Positions 18,687-26,394 are shown, counted from the stretch's first letter. The stretch is DNA of 62,692 nucleotides from an uncultured Sutterella sp. (GCA_905212345.1 CAJMEC010000005.1:1-62692); one strand, 5' to 3'. The notes: a model not told the origin generated them from the sequence alone. Program-made: numbers and translations.

Positions 18687-18728
18687 TAAATTCAGCATTT
18701 TCGGTACACGAAGTCACTTTGAGAAATT

Positions 18729-18752
18729 ATGGTGAGCATAGTGGTGAGCATA
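18729..18752 (+). repeat. tandem integrase arm-type site candidates
   Basis: Two adjacent copies of TGGTGAGCATA with a 12-bp period lie 43-66 bp inside the left att repeat. Two further copies of the same word occur near the other prophage end (58877-58885 reverse, 58927-58937 forward). The arrangement resembles arm-type binding sites of tyrosine recombinases. Confidence 0.65.
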
Positions 18753-18768
18753 GGACATTTGCTAGACG

Positions 18769-18810
18769 AAAAATCCCCGGCGTTCATCGTTCAAGTTGCC
18801 GGGGATTTTG
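18769..18810 (-). terminator. terminator of the leftward early operon
   Basis: Perfect 12-bp stem AAAATCCCCGGC (18770-18781) / GCCGGGGATTTT (18798-18809), with T residues flanking the stem on both strands. It lies just beyond the last leftward early gene, so it would end that transcript. Confidence 0.8.
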
Positions 18811-18826
18811 TCTGCTTTAATTTTAC

Positions 18827-19060
18827 TCAAGGTTTAATGAAAAGTGACCAGTAGACATCGGAACCGAACTTCTCTTTGAATCTTTCGTAAGACATTCGAT
18901 ATGAATCGCGTATTTTCCCTCCGTTAAAACCTGTACCTATAGAAATTTCATCAGTATCTTTATTTCGTTCTGCAAACAGGACGCTGTTAAAGTCCGTTGC
19001 GTACAATTCTAAAACCACGCCTCTAGGTGGGTTGACATTTTTCAATAGCTGCCAGTTCAT
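18827..19060 (-). CDS. hypothetical phage protein, last gene of early operon
   Basis: 77 residues, no motif I recognise. It is acidic/aromatic with IGTGFNGGKIRD in the middle and ends YWSLFIKP. The start at 19060 follows an early-operon neighbour by 20 bp. Considered real because it fills the operon end before a clear terminator and keeps its strand. Confidence 0.6.
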   Translation of the reverse strand: MNWQLLKNVNPPRGVVLELYATDFNSVLFAERNKDTDEISIGTGFNGGKIRDSYRMSYERFKEKFGSDVYWSLFIKP

Positions 19061-19080
19061 AAATTCATTCCTCGTGTGAC

Positions 19081-19455
19081 TTAAGCATCAATCTGATCTT
19101 TGTACTGATCATAAAATTCGATTTGGCCATTTTTAGTCCTGCCACCCAAACCTAATACTGCCGTCGCTTCTATTCTTCCGAAGTAAACGAAGCCATCGTC
19201 CCGAAGAATGACAACGAGATTCGAGAAGCACCGTTCTGGTGATTCGCCTTCGTAAAAGAACATAATGAGAGTTTGGTTCTCTGTTAGAACTCCGTTGCGA
19301 ACAGCTTCGTCAATACGCTTGGCTACATCGCTTAATTCGTCTAAGTGATCTAAGAAGTCGTTACGTTGTTCATTGAGAAAAATTTGACCGATGTGGCTAT
19401 TCTCGAAGCGCTCTCTTTCTCTTTTGTATATTGATTGCTGAGACATCCATCCCAT
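19081..19455 (-). CDS. hypothetical phage protein
   Basis: 124 residues, with a charged helical N-terminal half (KRERERFENSH to about residue 60) and a beta-rich C-terminal half (LVVILRDDGFVYFGR). No family recognised. The start at 19455 is supported by AAAGGA 8-10 nt upstream, although it then overlaps the preceding gene by 59 bp, which is unusual for this operon. Confidence 0.6.
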   Translation of the reverse strand: MGWMSQQSIYKRERERFENSHIGQIFLNEQRNDFLDHLDELSDVAKRIDEAVRNGVLTENQTLIMFFYEGESPERCFSNLVVILRDDGFVYFGRIEATAVLGLGGRTKNGQIEFYDQYKDQIDA

Positions 19456-19675
19456 GATTACTTTCCTTTCGAACTAGGTTGTACGGCTCGGGCAGTTTTG
19501 CCCAGGCGCTCACAATGTGATCAATCGCGCCGCTTTCCCAAAATGTATCTTTGTAAAACGTGGCGATAGTGATGTACTGATGACCGTTGCCATCATCAAG
19601 ATTGATCAAGTAACGATCCTTTTTTGTTGGTTTTGTTTCAGGGTACGGGTGCCATACGATCTTAGTTTCATTCAT
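19397..19675 (-). CDS. DUF551-like small phage protein, third tandem paralogue
   Basis: 92 residues starting MNETKIVWHPYPETKP. It shares the WHPYP-x2-KPT start, a central tyrosine/aspartate-rich sheet and the SAWAKLPEPY ending with the two upstream neighbours. After PEPY it carries an extra tail of about 30 residues overlapping the next gene, which suggests loss of an earlier stop codon. The start overlaps the preceding stop by 8 bp. Function of the DUF551-type fold is unknown. Confidence 0.65.
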   Translation of the reverse strand: MNETKIVWHPYPETKPTKKDRYLINLDDGNGHQYITIATFYKDTFWESGAIDHIVSAWAKLPEPYNLVRKESNHGMDVSAINIQKRKRALRE

Positions 19676-19895
19676 CTTCAGCCTCCTTGAAAGGTTCTGG
19701 TTCTTCAGCCCATGCAGTAACTCTTGTGTACACACCGTCTCCGTAAACGTCCCAAACATCATGTTCTGGATCGTAAAATTCAGTGTCAATGCCGTACCGC
19801 TTCTCTGTATATACGTAAAAAGATATTAGATATGACTTTTCTTCCGTTGGTTTCTCCTTCGGGTACGGGTGCCAAACGAGTTTCGTTTCACTCAT
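19668..19895 (-). CDS. DUF551-like small phage protein, second tandem paralogue
   Basis: 75 residues from MSETKLVWHPYPKEKP to AWAEEPEPF followed by an acidic tail. It is clearly related to both flanking genes. I chose the ATG at 19895 because the paralogues start at the same motif and the 8-bp overlap with the upstream gene repeats the spacing of the next pair. Confidence 0.68.
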   Translation of the reverse strand: MSETKLVWHPYPKEKPTEEKSYLISFYVYTEKRYGIDTEFYDPEHDVWDVYGDGVYTRVTAWAEEPEPFKEAEDE

Positions 19896-20157
19896 TTTTC
19901 GTCTCCGACTGATATGGCTCAGGTTCTTCACAATACGCCCACGCAATAATTATTCGACCATCATCTACATTCCAAAAACGATGTGGAATATATGTTCCCA
20001 TCGGATAACCATCGCAGAACATAACTCGGTCAACAGCTTCTGGAAGGCCGCTTTCTTTTAGTGTCACCCAAACAAAACCATCATCTTCTGGGAAATCACC
20101 AGATTCAATTTCACAGTTTTTATTAACTTTTACAGGATGCCAGTCAACGTGCGTCAT
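19888..20157 (-). CDS. DUF551-like small phage protein, first tandem paralogue
   Basis: 89 residues with MTHVDWHPV at the start and IIAWAYCEEPEPY near the end, the same frame of motifs as the next two genes but more diverged and longer in the middle. Its start abuts the stop of the upstream 73-residue gene. Confidence 0.65.
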   Translation of the reverse strand: MTHVDWHPVKVNKNCEIESGDFPEDDGFVWVTLKESGLPEAVDRVMFCDGYPMGTYIPHRFWNVDDGRIIIAWAYCEEPEPYQSETKNE

Positions 20158-20379
20158 TTAAACCTCCGAAGGAAACCAAGCTAAACGAATCGTTTTATTA
20201 AATCTTTCTGTAAATTCTTTGTGTTGTTCTTCTTTTAGTCCCCAAATTTCGGGAAACGCAGTCTCAATAAAGTGAAAGAGACGGCGTTTCAATCCATAAG
20301 GCAATTCTTTAAAGTTTTCCGTGGTAATCTCCTCTACAATTTTTGCAAGAGCGGTTGTAACTTCAGGGGTGTTCTTCAT
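20158..20379 (-). CDS. hypothetical phage protein
   Basis: 73 residues, predicted mostly helical (LAKIVEEITTENFKELPYGLKRRLF). No family recognised. It sits between the MmcB-like nuclease gene and the three paralogues on one strand. Confidence 0.6.
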   Translation of the reverse strand: MKNTPEVTTALAKIVEEITTENFKELPYGLKRRLFHFIETAFPEIWGLKEEQHKEFTERFNKTIRLAWFPSEV

Positions 20380-20392
20380 TTTTTAATCCTCC

Positions 20393-21010
20393 CTATGCGT
20401 AGGGTTTATCAATGTATGAGTAGGCCGGCTTTGTCTGTGCCGAGTATTCCCCTCCAAAGAACACGTCAGCAGAAACAATCATTTTGTACATGATCTGTTT
20501 TCGTATTAAATCCGGAATTTTTAGCGATTCATCTCTTCGGCTGGGCTTGGTTATCTCTAGCCTCATGTGCTCCAGATCACACGTCATCAGTCCAATTTTT
20601 TTCTCTTTTTTGTGGTCTTTAATTGCTTGTTCGATGTGTTCAATTGTTTTTTTGTCAGAGCAAAAATAAAAAGCGTCGCACGTTTTCAGGTAATCATTCC
20701 ATTTGTTGTCCGAGTTGAAATCTTGAACGGATGATTTAACCTCGACGATAGTGATTCCTAAACCAGTTCCAATAGCTAAAACATCTGCCCGGCGACCGTG
20801 TAGATAGTTGACGTATCTCATGCTATCTACATCTAAAGGCTCTAAATCAAGTCTCACTTCAAAAAATGGATGAAGTCCTCTTTTCGACAAATTCTTAGCG
20901 GCCAAAAATCGGAAAGCATCTGCTTTTTCTTTTCTGGTTAGCGGTTTCATTTCAAACAGAGGTTTGGTTTCTACCGGCTCTAATTTGTCGCCCGGGCGGA
21001 TGTAGGCCAT
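20393..21010 (-). CDS. MmcB-like PD-(D/E)XK DNA repair nuclease
   Basis: 205 residues. RRADVLAIG followed by ITIVEVKSSVQDF and KWNDYLKTCDAFYF reproduces the MmcB pattern, with the D ... ExK core of PD-(D/E)XK nucleases. MmcB in Caulobacter is part of the damage-inducible mutagenesis pathway. Here it is in a phage early operon with RecT and YqaJ. The ATG at 21010 has AGGA 8 nt upstream and avoids overlap with the next gene. Confidence 0.75.
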   Translation of the reverse strand: MAYIRPGDKLEPVETKPLFEMKPLTRKEKADAFRFLAAKNLSKRGLHPFFEVRLDLEPLDVDSMRYVNYLHGRRADVLAIGTGLGITIVEVKSSVQDFNSDNKWNDYLKTCDAFYFCSDKKTIEHIEQAIKDHKKEKKIGLMTCDLEHMRLEITKPSRRDESLKIPDLIRKQIMYKMIVSADVFFGGEYSAQTKPAYSYIDKPYA

Positions 21011-21014
21011 TTTT

Positions 21015-21434
21015 TCAGTCCTCACTCCACGGGCGGAAACGAACAACTTTGTCGTTTAGATATTTGGGAAAACAAGTCCCATTTGTACCAACCCAAAAAC
21101 AACCATCTGAAAACTTGTGGTAACGTGCGCAGTATCGCAATCCATCATCAAGTTCAACACGCATATCTTTATCAAACGGCGGTTTCACAGCGGGGTACTC
21201 GTTCCAAGCCTTCGGGTTGTAGTCTTGGACGTATTCAACCTCTCTATCAAAAAAAGCTAACTTGCTCTTAACCCATCTGTTTTCACCAAATTGACGGTGA
21301 AACTCAACATACACAAAACCAAACTTGTGACCGTCAGGAACGCCAGAAAGCGATAGATTAAGCTCGTTGAAGAAATTTGGACATACTTCAATGAGTTTCT
21401 TTTCAAGCTCTCGGTCTTTTAGATGCCATGTCAT
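21015..21434 (-). CDS. hypothetical phage protein with DUF551-like C-terminus
   Basis: 139 residues. The C-terminal half (MRVELDDGLRYCARYH, then CFWVGTN and VVRFRPW) resembles the sheet-and-tryptophan pattern of DUF551-type proteins encoded downstream, while the N-terminal half is unrelated. Function unknown. Confidence 0.55.
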   Translation of the reverse strand: MTWHLKDRELEKKLIEVCPNFFNELNLSLSGVPDGHKFGFVYVEFHRQFGENRWVKSKLAFFDREVEYVQDYNPKAWNEYPAVKPPFDKDMRVELDDGLRYCARYHKFSDGCFWVGTNGTCFPKYLNDKVVRFRPWSED

Positions 21435-21959
21435 TTATTGCTCCTTCCTACCAATATGGCAGCTAACGCCGCCAGGGATAGCCATGTACTTTATCTTCAG
21501 GTCTGGGAACCTTTTTTGTTTGTAAGGGTTTGCGTTGATCGTATTGAAGATGTTCTTCTGCAGATACTCTCCACTTACACCGAAATCTTTTCCGTAAAAA
21601 ACGAATTCCGTTTTTCCAGACTTTGACTCTTCGAAAAACCTATCCAAAATGAGGTCGATGATCGTCTGTTTTTCTCCGCGTTTTAAGTACGGTTTCTGTA
21701 CCTTCCGAGCCTTCTTGGGGGGGGGCACTTGAGACTTCTCGACGGCAGAATAAATTGCCTCTGCGACTGGGTCTGGGAGCGGACCTCCGTTAGGGACAAT
21801 GAAACCAGTTTTTTCAAATTCGGCTTCAGATTCGAGCTTTAGTAAGTCTCCCAGCGTCTGATACAGATCACCGCACTTTCGAATATCAAAGTTCTCAGAA
21901 AGCTCTTTTATGAGTGCCTTCGCTTTAAATTCAACATAAACCGCAACATCAACCATCAC
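21435..21959 (-). CDS. hypothetical phage protein containing a C9 tract
   Basis: 174 residues. A proline-basic linker (SQVPPPKKARKVQKP, about residues 76-90) joins a helical N-terminal part to a C-terminal part that looks like a compact fold (FYGKDFGVSGEYLQ). The linker is encoded by nine consecutive C (G on the plus strand at 21717-21725), a possible slippage site. Its start overlaps the upstream stop by 1 bp. Confidence 0.6.
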   Translation of the reverse strand: MMVDVAVYVEFKAKALIKELSENFDIRKCGDLYQTLGDLLKLESEAEFEKTGFIVPNGGPLPDPVAEAIYSAVEKSQVPPPKKARKVQKPYLKRGEKQTIIDLILDRFFEESKSGKTEFVFYGKDFGVSGEYLQKNIFNTINANPYKQKRFPDLKIKYMAIPGGVSCHIGRKEQ

Positions 21960-22483
21960 TATCTCCCGACCGATTTTCTTAATGCTTTTGGCGTTGTTTT
22001 GACCGGTTGCCCATACATCACACTTCGACTAACTTTGAGCATCGTCTCCCACTCTCGGACCATGCGAACCGGGCACTTTTTCACAGACTCAAGCATCAGA
22101 TTCCCGACAAATTCAATTGCAACACGAATCAAATCAAGCTCTTCAGCTTTTGCAACGTAATGCCCCCAGTTCTTACGACCTCGCACTTGAATTTCAGTGA
22201 TAGCCGCAGCGGCTTGGCGTAATCTTTCGCATGTCTCGTTGACTTCACTTTGAAACTTGTAATCGTCTCTTGTGCTGACTGCGACAATGCCCCAGTTCAC
22301 GAAGTCTCTGAACTCATAAAAGTCATCGTCGATACATTCGCCTTTTTCGAGGTTGACAAGAGACTTCAGCTCAAGGCGTGCGAAGTTTTCTCTGATGATG
22401 TCGAGGTTCTCTTCTCGAACATTCCAGAAGTTCGTGCCGACTTTTCGCTTGTAAGCGTGACGAGGTTTTTTACTCTTCGGCAT
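21959..22483 (-). CDS. hypothetical phage protein (conserved, KKPRHAY start)
   Basis: 174 residues beginning MPKSKKPRHAYKRK, a basic N-terminus followed by helices (LRQAAAAITEIQVRG). I recall similar proteins next to recombination genes in betaproteobacterial prophages but know no function. The ATG at 22483 has GGAG upstream and lies 1 bp after the stop of the 26-codon peptide gene, so it is preferred to the ATG at 22507. Confidence 0.6.
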   Translation of the reverse strand: MPKSKKPRHAYKRKVGTNFWNVREENLDIIRENFARLELKSLVNLEKGECIDDDFYEFRDFVNWGIVAVSTRDDYKFQSEVNETCERLRQAAAAITEIQVRGRKNWGHYVAKAEELDLIRVAIEFVGNLMLESVKKCPVRMVREWETMLKVSRSVMYGQPVKTTPKALRKSVGR

Positions 22484-22484
22484 C

Positions 22485-22565
22485 TCAGCAAACTCCAAAA
22501 AATTCAACAGCGATCACTGTGCAAAAAACGAAAAGCACCACCGCATAAAAAAGAACCTGGCTCAT
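22485..22565 (-). CDS. 26-residue single-span membrane peptide
   Basis: Short ORF reading MSQVLFYAVVLFVF and ending FFGVC, almost entirely hydrophobic. Its ATG overlaps the stop of the AlpA-like gene (ATGA) with GGAGG 4 nt upstream, and its stop is 1 bp before the next start, so it fits the coupled gene chain exactly. Function unknown. Confidence 0.6.
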   Translation of the reverse strand: MSQVLFYAVVLFVFCTVIAVEFFGVC

Positions 22566-22804
22566 GCTGCCTCCAGAGCGGTTTCATTTCGAGCGGCCGC
22601 TCTCGCTTTGACCCACGCAATGATTTCAGCGTTTGGCCAGCGAACGACTCTTGGAGATAGATAAATAGGTTTCGGGAAAGTCGGATCTTCTTTGACCAGA
22701 TTCCAAACAGTCGAAATACCGATGTTGCAAGCCGCAGCGACTTGCTTGACGTCACACATCAATGTGCCAAGCTCTCCACTGTCTCTTTCCAAACGTTTCT
22801 TCAT
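22562..22804 (-). CDS. AlpA-family DNA-binding regulator (possible excisionase)
   Basis: 80 residues with the AlpA/MerR-like winged helix pattern: VAAACNIGISTVWNLVKE, then FPKPIYLSPRVVRW and EIIAWV. AlpA-type proteins act as excisionases or activators of integrase genes. It is encoded mid-operon and not next to the integrase. Confidence 0.85.
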   Translation of the reverse strand: MKKRLERDSGELGTLMCDVKQVAAACNIGISTVWNLVKEDPTFPKPIYLSPRVVRWPNAEIIAWVKARAAARNETALEAA

Positions 22805-22815
22805 GTTCTTCCTCT

Positions 22816-22835
22816 GGAGGGGACAAGGCCCCTCC
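22816..22835 (-). terminator. strong hairpin between DUF2303 gene and AlpA gene
   Basis: GGAGGGG / CCCCTCC stem with a 6-nt loop in the intergenic spacer. No T run follows on either strand, so it may be an attenuator or RNA-processing hairpin and not a true terminator. Confidence 0.35.
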
Positions 22836-22842
22836 GTTTCGG

Positions 22843-23649
22843 TTAGATGTAAACCGGCAGGCCGGTCTTTTCTTTCAGTTCGTTTACAGCCCAGTCGCGA
22901 GCGGCGATAAACATTTCTTCCAAACCATGAATGTCATAGAAGAAATAGACTTGCCCATCGCGGATGCGGAAGCGAAGCTTTGCTTCAACTTGATATTCCG
23001 GGAATCCCTCGTAAATCTGCAAAACGATCGGGAAGCGCTCGAAAAGTTTCAGCTGTTGCTTCGTGCCGTCGTCTGATTCGCGCTCAAGGCTCACAGACAC
23101 ATCGCCGTTCTGGATGTTGACCTTGCGAGAGAAGCGGTCATTCTTGGAGTCTTGAAGCGTCGTAACGAAGTTGAATAGTTCCATTTGCGACGGATACAGT
23201 TTTCGGTCTTCATCGCGACAACGTATGTCATCGAGGTGCTTATCGATAAACAGAGCAAAAACGTTCTGATCCATTTCGTATTCGTCGCGAGCGAGCCAGT
23301 CTCGAGTGTGTTTCGTGAACAAGCCCTCGAAGCGGAAAATGAAATCGTTTCGCCATTCGGGATTACCATTTCGGCAATCTTTTGCGAAAGCAGTGAACGT
23401 AAAGTCGTTGAACTTTGGTTTGTCAATAATCCGCGTGTAAATTGCAGCTTCTTCTTTATCCAATCGGGTGCCGCAAGCTTCAACAAATGAATTGAAGTTT
23501 GAGAGATGTTCATCAAGACGAATGCGTGTAGGCTTCGTCAGATAGCCCTCCAGATCGTCAAAGCATCCGTTTGAGTCTTTGATCAAAATTGGTCGTTGGT
23601 CGACAAACTTGATGTTCGGTTCGAACGGTTTTTTGATAACTTCGCTCAT
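22843..23649 (-). CDS. DUF2303 family phage protein
   Basis: 268 residues. The profile (LEGYLTKPTRIR, FNSFVEACGTRLD, then QLKLFERFPIVLQIYEGFPEYQVEAKLRF split over the C-terminal half) matches DUF2303, which in many phages sits beside RecT/YqaJ-type recombination genes. Molecular role unknown. It overlaps the upstream gene by 4 bp. Confidence 0.8.
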   Translation of the reverse strand: MSEVIKKPFEPNIKFVDQRPILIKDSNGCFDDLEGYLTKPTRIRLDEHLSNFNSFVEACGTRLDKEEAAIYTRIIDKPKFNDFTFTAFAKDCRNGNPEWRNDFIFRFEGLFTKHTRDWLARDEYEMDQNVFALFIDKHLDDIRCRDEDRKLYPSQMELFNFVTTLQDSKNDRFSRKVNIQNGDVSVSLERESDDGTKQQLKLFERFPIVLQIYEGFPEYQVEAKLRFRIRDGQVYFFYDIHGLEEMFIAARDWAVNELKEKTGLPVYI

Positions 23650-24038
23650 GATTGGATTTCTCCTGTTTCTTTGTCAACAATGATCGGGGACTGCTTTCTA
23701 AAAGCAGGGATTACTTCAGCCTTCGGCTGCTCTGCGCGAACTTCTCTGAACGGAAGGTTGCCTTGTCGCGGATTGTCAAGCATCAGATTGCCGTCGGGGC
23801 TCAGGAACATCGTGAACTCGGTGGGCTTTTGCTTCGGCTTTTTAGTCGTCACATCGTGCGTGACTTTGATCATCACGCCGGCTCGATTGACGACTTGAGC
23901 GAGTTTGAGTTTGAGATGAATCTCGAAACACCCTCCATTTTGGTCGATGTATTCGACCGCGTCGGCAAGGGCTTGCGTCAAGTCTTCGTCAACGCTTCCG
24001 CCCGATAGCTGCGGCAGTTGTTCTGAAAAAGCTTTCAT
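23646..24038 (-). CDS. hypothetical phage protein paired with DUF2303
   Basis: 130 residues. Helical start (MKAFSEQLPQLS), a beta-rich middle (GGCFEIHLKLKLAQ, then MIKVTHDVTTKKP) and a C-terminal linker ending VDKETGEIQS. Start set at 24038, where GAGGAAAAAC provides a good ribosome-binding site; two upstream in-frame ATGs lack one. Confidence 0.65.
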   Translation of the reverse strand: MKAFSEQLPQLSGGSVDEDLTQALADAVEYIDQNGGCFEIHLKLKLAQVVNRAGVMIKVTHDVTTKKPKQKPTEFTMFLSPDGNLMLDNPRQGNLPFREVRAEQPKAEVIPAFRKQSPIIVDKETGEIQS

Positions 24039-24142
24039 GTTTTTCCTCATTTGAAAATGGATGGGGTACTCTCCGGTAGCGTTCATCGTTTCGGCTCACC
24101 ATACGTCCCGCTTTGGGACTTAACCGAATTTCCCCCAATTCG

Positions 24143-24778
24143 TTATGCAGCCATCTTTTGAAGCGCCGCTTCAAAGTGGACCTGGCAATCATTTAAGAAT
24201 TCGATGCAGCGAGCCTTGGCTGTTTCGAGTTCTTCGGCAGTCGGTTCAAACCGCACAATGAAAATGCGGAGTTCTTTGAATTCATCTGCGATTCGAGGAT
24301 CGTAGTCAACGAAGTCCACCCATGAACGCCCTGTACAAAGTAACTGGACGAGCATTTGAGGCTTGTATTCCTCAGGGACAACGCCAGCCTCTATTCGGGC
24401 AATATGGGTGCTTGTTTCGGGGCATTTGATCTCGATAAGGCCATCTTTTCCGACGAGGCCGTCAGGAGAAGCCCCGAACCAATCAATTGTCGGATGTCGA
24501 ACGAAGCCGACCAAGTCGACAATGTTTCCAGTCTCGATCTCGTAGGCTTCGCGTGCCTCGTCTTCGTGATCAACTCCCCATTGCATAGCCGGGGATGTGA
24601 AGCGATTCGACATGTTTTTTGTGAATCGTTCACCAACAATTCGCCGAAGCTCGGTGTCGTAGGCGGCGTAGGGTTGTCCCTTCGTGTTGCGAAGGATTGC
24701 CGCCTTTGCGACCGATGCTGTCAGACACCCAGCACGTTCTGCAAACCACGATTCAGTTTGTTGAAGTGGATTTGTCAT
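24143..24778 (-). CDS. YqaJ-type viral exonuclease (lambda Exo-like)
   Basis: 211 residues of the YqaJ/lambda-exonuclease fold. The catalytic Asp106 and Glu116-x-Lys118 are in GASPDGLVG and GLIEIKCP, and the N-terminal WFAERAGCLTAS motif is typical. It resects double-stranded ends so that the RecT-like protein can anneal or invade. The start overlaps the recT stop by 4 bp, as usual for such exo/annealase pairs. Confidence 0.92.
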   Translation of the reverse strand: MTNPLQQTESWFAERAGCLTASVAKAAILRNTKGQPYAAYDTELRRIVGERFTKNMSNRFTSPAMQWGVDHEDEAREAYEIETGNIVDLVGFVRHPTIDWFGASPDGLVGKDGLIEIKCPETSTHIARIEAGVVPEEYKPQMLVQLLCTGRSWVDFVDYDPRIADEFKELRIFIVRFEPTAEELETAKARCIEFLNDCQVHFEAALQKMAA

Positions 24779-25590
24779 TGCCGGGCCTCCACTGTGCGAG
24801 CGTCATCAGAGGCCTTGGCGACGTTCATCAATCCCTGCGGATAGGCTTGTTTGATCAACTGGCGTTCGTCTTTCGGGATCGAAGCCCAGAACATCGTGTA
24901 AGCATCCACGCCCTCTTGAGCCTTTTGGTATGCCAAGGCGATGATCTTTTGTTGTTCGGCGGAGGGTTCGACCTTTTCGGCAGGAGCGTCATTAGGATCA
25001 ATGCTCTTTCCTTCCATCTCTTCGGCCGTCTCGGCGGCGTTCAGGTCGGGGAATGCTTTGCGAAGCGCCTGGCTTTCGGCGGTTTTGGACAGCATCCCGC
25101 GGGGGCGCTTGATCCACATAGGGGTGGGTTTGCCGGATTTCGACGTGCTGATCGCTTCTTCAAAGAATTCAGTCGCCGAGAACACTCCGATTTCGCCGTT
25201 CTTGAGCATTCGACGGACAGAAACCTTTGCCCATTCGGGAGCCTTGATCTTGATGTTGAACGCGCCTTCTTTTTCCATGCCCGAGAATTCAAACTCGGTC
25301 ATTGGACCAAACTCGACATCATCAATGCCGGCAAGCAAACCGCTCTCGGCTGCTTGCGTGCGGTAAAGGTTTAAGCCCGGCATGATGACGTCACGGTTCG
25401 CACGGAGCTTGCTGTCCCACATCGGAACGATGTGCACTGGTTTTTGGAACGGATCTAATCCACGCGCCTTGCAGTAGCTCAAAACCATCGCAATGCTTTC
25501 GGTGGCTGCGCCCGGATAAAGGGAACTCTGAAGAACAGAAATCATTTTTTGCTCATCAACGATGGCGATCGCATTTTTCTTTTCAGTCAT
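24775..25590 (-). CDS. recT: RecT/Bet-family single-strand annealing protein
   Basis: 271 residues with RecT/Bet features: ARGLDPFQKPVHIVPM near the N-terminus, then DVIMPGLNLYRTQA and PRGMLSKTAESQALRKAFP. It works with the YqaJ exonuclease in phage homologous recombination. The ATG at 25590 is chosen because conserved sequence begins there and the 24 upstream residues are in a region shared with the previous gene. Confidence 0.92.
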   Translation of the reverse strand: MTEKKNAIAIVDEQKMISVLQSSLYPGAATESIAMVLSYCKARGLDPFQKPVHIVPMWDSKLRANRDVIMPGLNLYRTQAAESGLLAGIDDVEFGPMTEFEFSGMEKEGAFNIKIKAPEWAKVSVRRMLKNGEIGVFSATEFFEEAISTSKSGKPTPMWIKRPRGMLSKTAESQALRKAFPDLNAAETAEEMEGKSIDPNDAPAEKVEPSAEQQKIIALAYQKAQEGVDAYTMFWASIPKDERQLIKQAYPQGLMNVAKASDDARTVEARQ

Positions 25591-25607
25591 AGTTGTCTCT
25601 CTCAAAA

Positions 25608-25844
25608 CTAGCCGTGAACGTAACCTGAGCCACCATTTCGGCGTGAATAACGTACGAAGCACCAGTTGTCTTTGAACTCCTCTTCGATCAACTCGTCGGT
25701 GATTTCGTCCTCGTCATATCCCTCTTCAGCCAGTTCTTCTCGAATACAACTTTTAGCTTCTTCTTCAGACATCGGATAACCAGTGAAATGGACTTCAATG
25801 TCTTCATCAGTGCATCCATCTGGCAGGTTGCTCAGGTAACTCAT
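25608..25844 (-). CDS. hypothetical small acidic phage protein
   Basis: 78 residues, very acidic (EEEAKSCIREELAEEGYDEDE), ending in a Gly/Tyr-rich basic tail. No known family. It lies between the acidic 130-residue protein and recT. Confidence 0.6.
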   Translation of the reverse strand: MSYLSNLPDGCTDEDIEVHFTGYPMSEEEAKSCIREELAEEGYDEDEITDELIEEEFKDNWCFVRYSRRNGGSGYVHG

Positions 25845-25856
25845 GGTGTCCTCCGC

Positions 25857-26249
25857 TTACTCATCCTTCGGTTCTTCGGAGTCTTTCTGTCCGTCTTTAA
25901 TAACGACGACGCAATTCAGAATCCCGTCGTGTTCATCATCGGGGGCGTCCTCGTCATCTTCATCATCGTCGAGCTGAGCGAGCTCTTCGGCAGTCAATTC
26001 CCAAGGGCGGTCAATTTCGTCGTCCTCATCGAGTACGCAGCACTCTTCACGCCAAAGCTTCAGTGTCGCCTTGCATTCGAGGATTTCGTCAGGGTTAAGG
26101 CTTGCGATTTTGAACTCAACTGACTTTTGATCGCTGTTGAAGCAGACGTAAGCCTTCTTTGTGAGTTGAGCTGCGGTGACTTCATCTGGGCAAACGGAAA
26201 AGATAAACCGAGCTGCCTCTTCAGTGAGTTTCCAAATCTTTTTTGTCAT
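25857..26249 (-). CDS. hypothetical acidic phage protein
   Basis: 130 residues starting MTKKIWKLTEEAARF. The C-terminal half contains a long Asp/Glu stretch (about residues 85-110). The start at 26249 has AGAGG 6 nt upstream; the longer frame overlaps the small membrane gene. Acidic early phage proteins sometimes mimic DNA, but nothing here proves that. Confidence 0.62.
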   Translation of the reverse strand: MTKKIWKLTEEAARFIFSVCPDEVTAAQLTKKAYVCFNSDQKSVEFKIASLNPDEILECKATLKLWREECCVLDEDDEIDRPWELTAEELAQLDDDEDDEDAPDDEHDGILNCVVVIKDGQKDSEEPKDE

Positions 26250-26268
26250 GGTGAGCCTCTTTAAAAAA

Positions 26269-26394
26269 TTAGAATCTGGAGAACCAGAGAACAATGTCGG
26301 GAGAGCACCACGCAAGCCAGAGAACGAAGGCCGACACAAAGACCCATGGACCAAGTTTTTCAATCCAGTCGGTTTTGTGTTCTTTGTCTTGCAT
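26269..26394 (-). CDS. 41-residue membrane peptide, first gene of leftward operon
   Basis: MQDKEHKTDWIEKLG followed by one hydrophobic span (WVFVSAFVLWLAW). The ribosome-binding site GGGGAG lies 7 nt upstream of the ATG at 26394. An upstream in-frame extension crosses the operator region and is unlikely to be translated. Being the first gene from pL, it could act early after infection. Confidence 0.6.
   Translation of the reverse strand: MQDKEHKTDWIEKLGPWVFVSAFVLWLAWCSPDIVLWFSRF

Noticed and set aside
22504..22755. 83-residue ORF on the minus strand overlapping the AlpA gene
   Set aside because: It is out of frame with the clear AlpA-like protein and basic/low-complexity; treated as a shadow.
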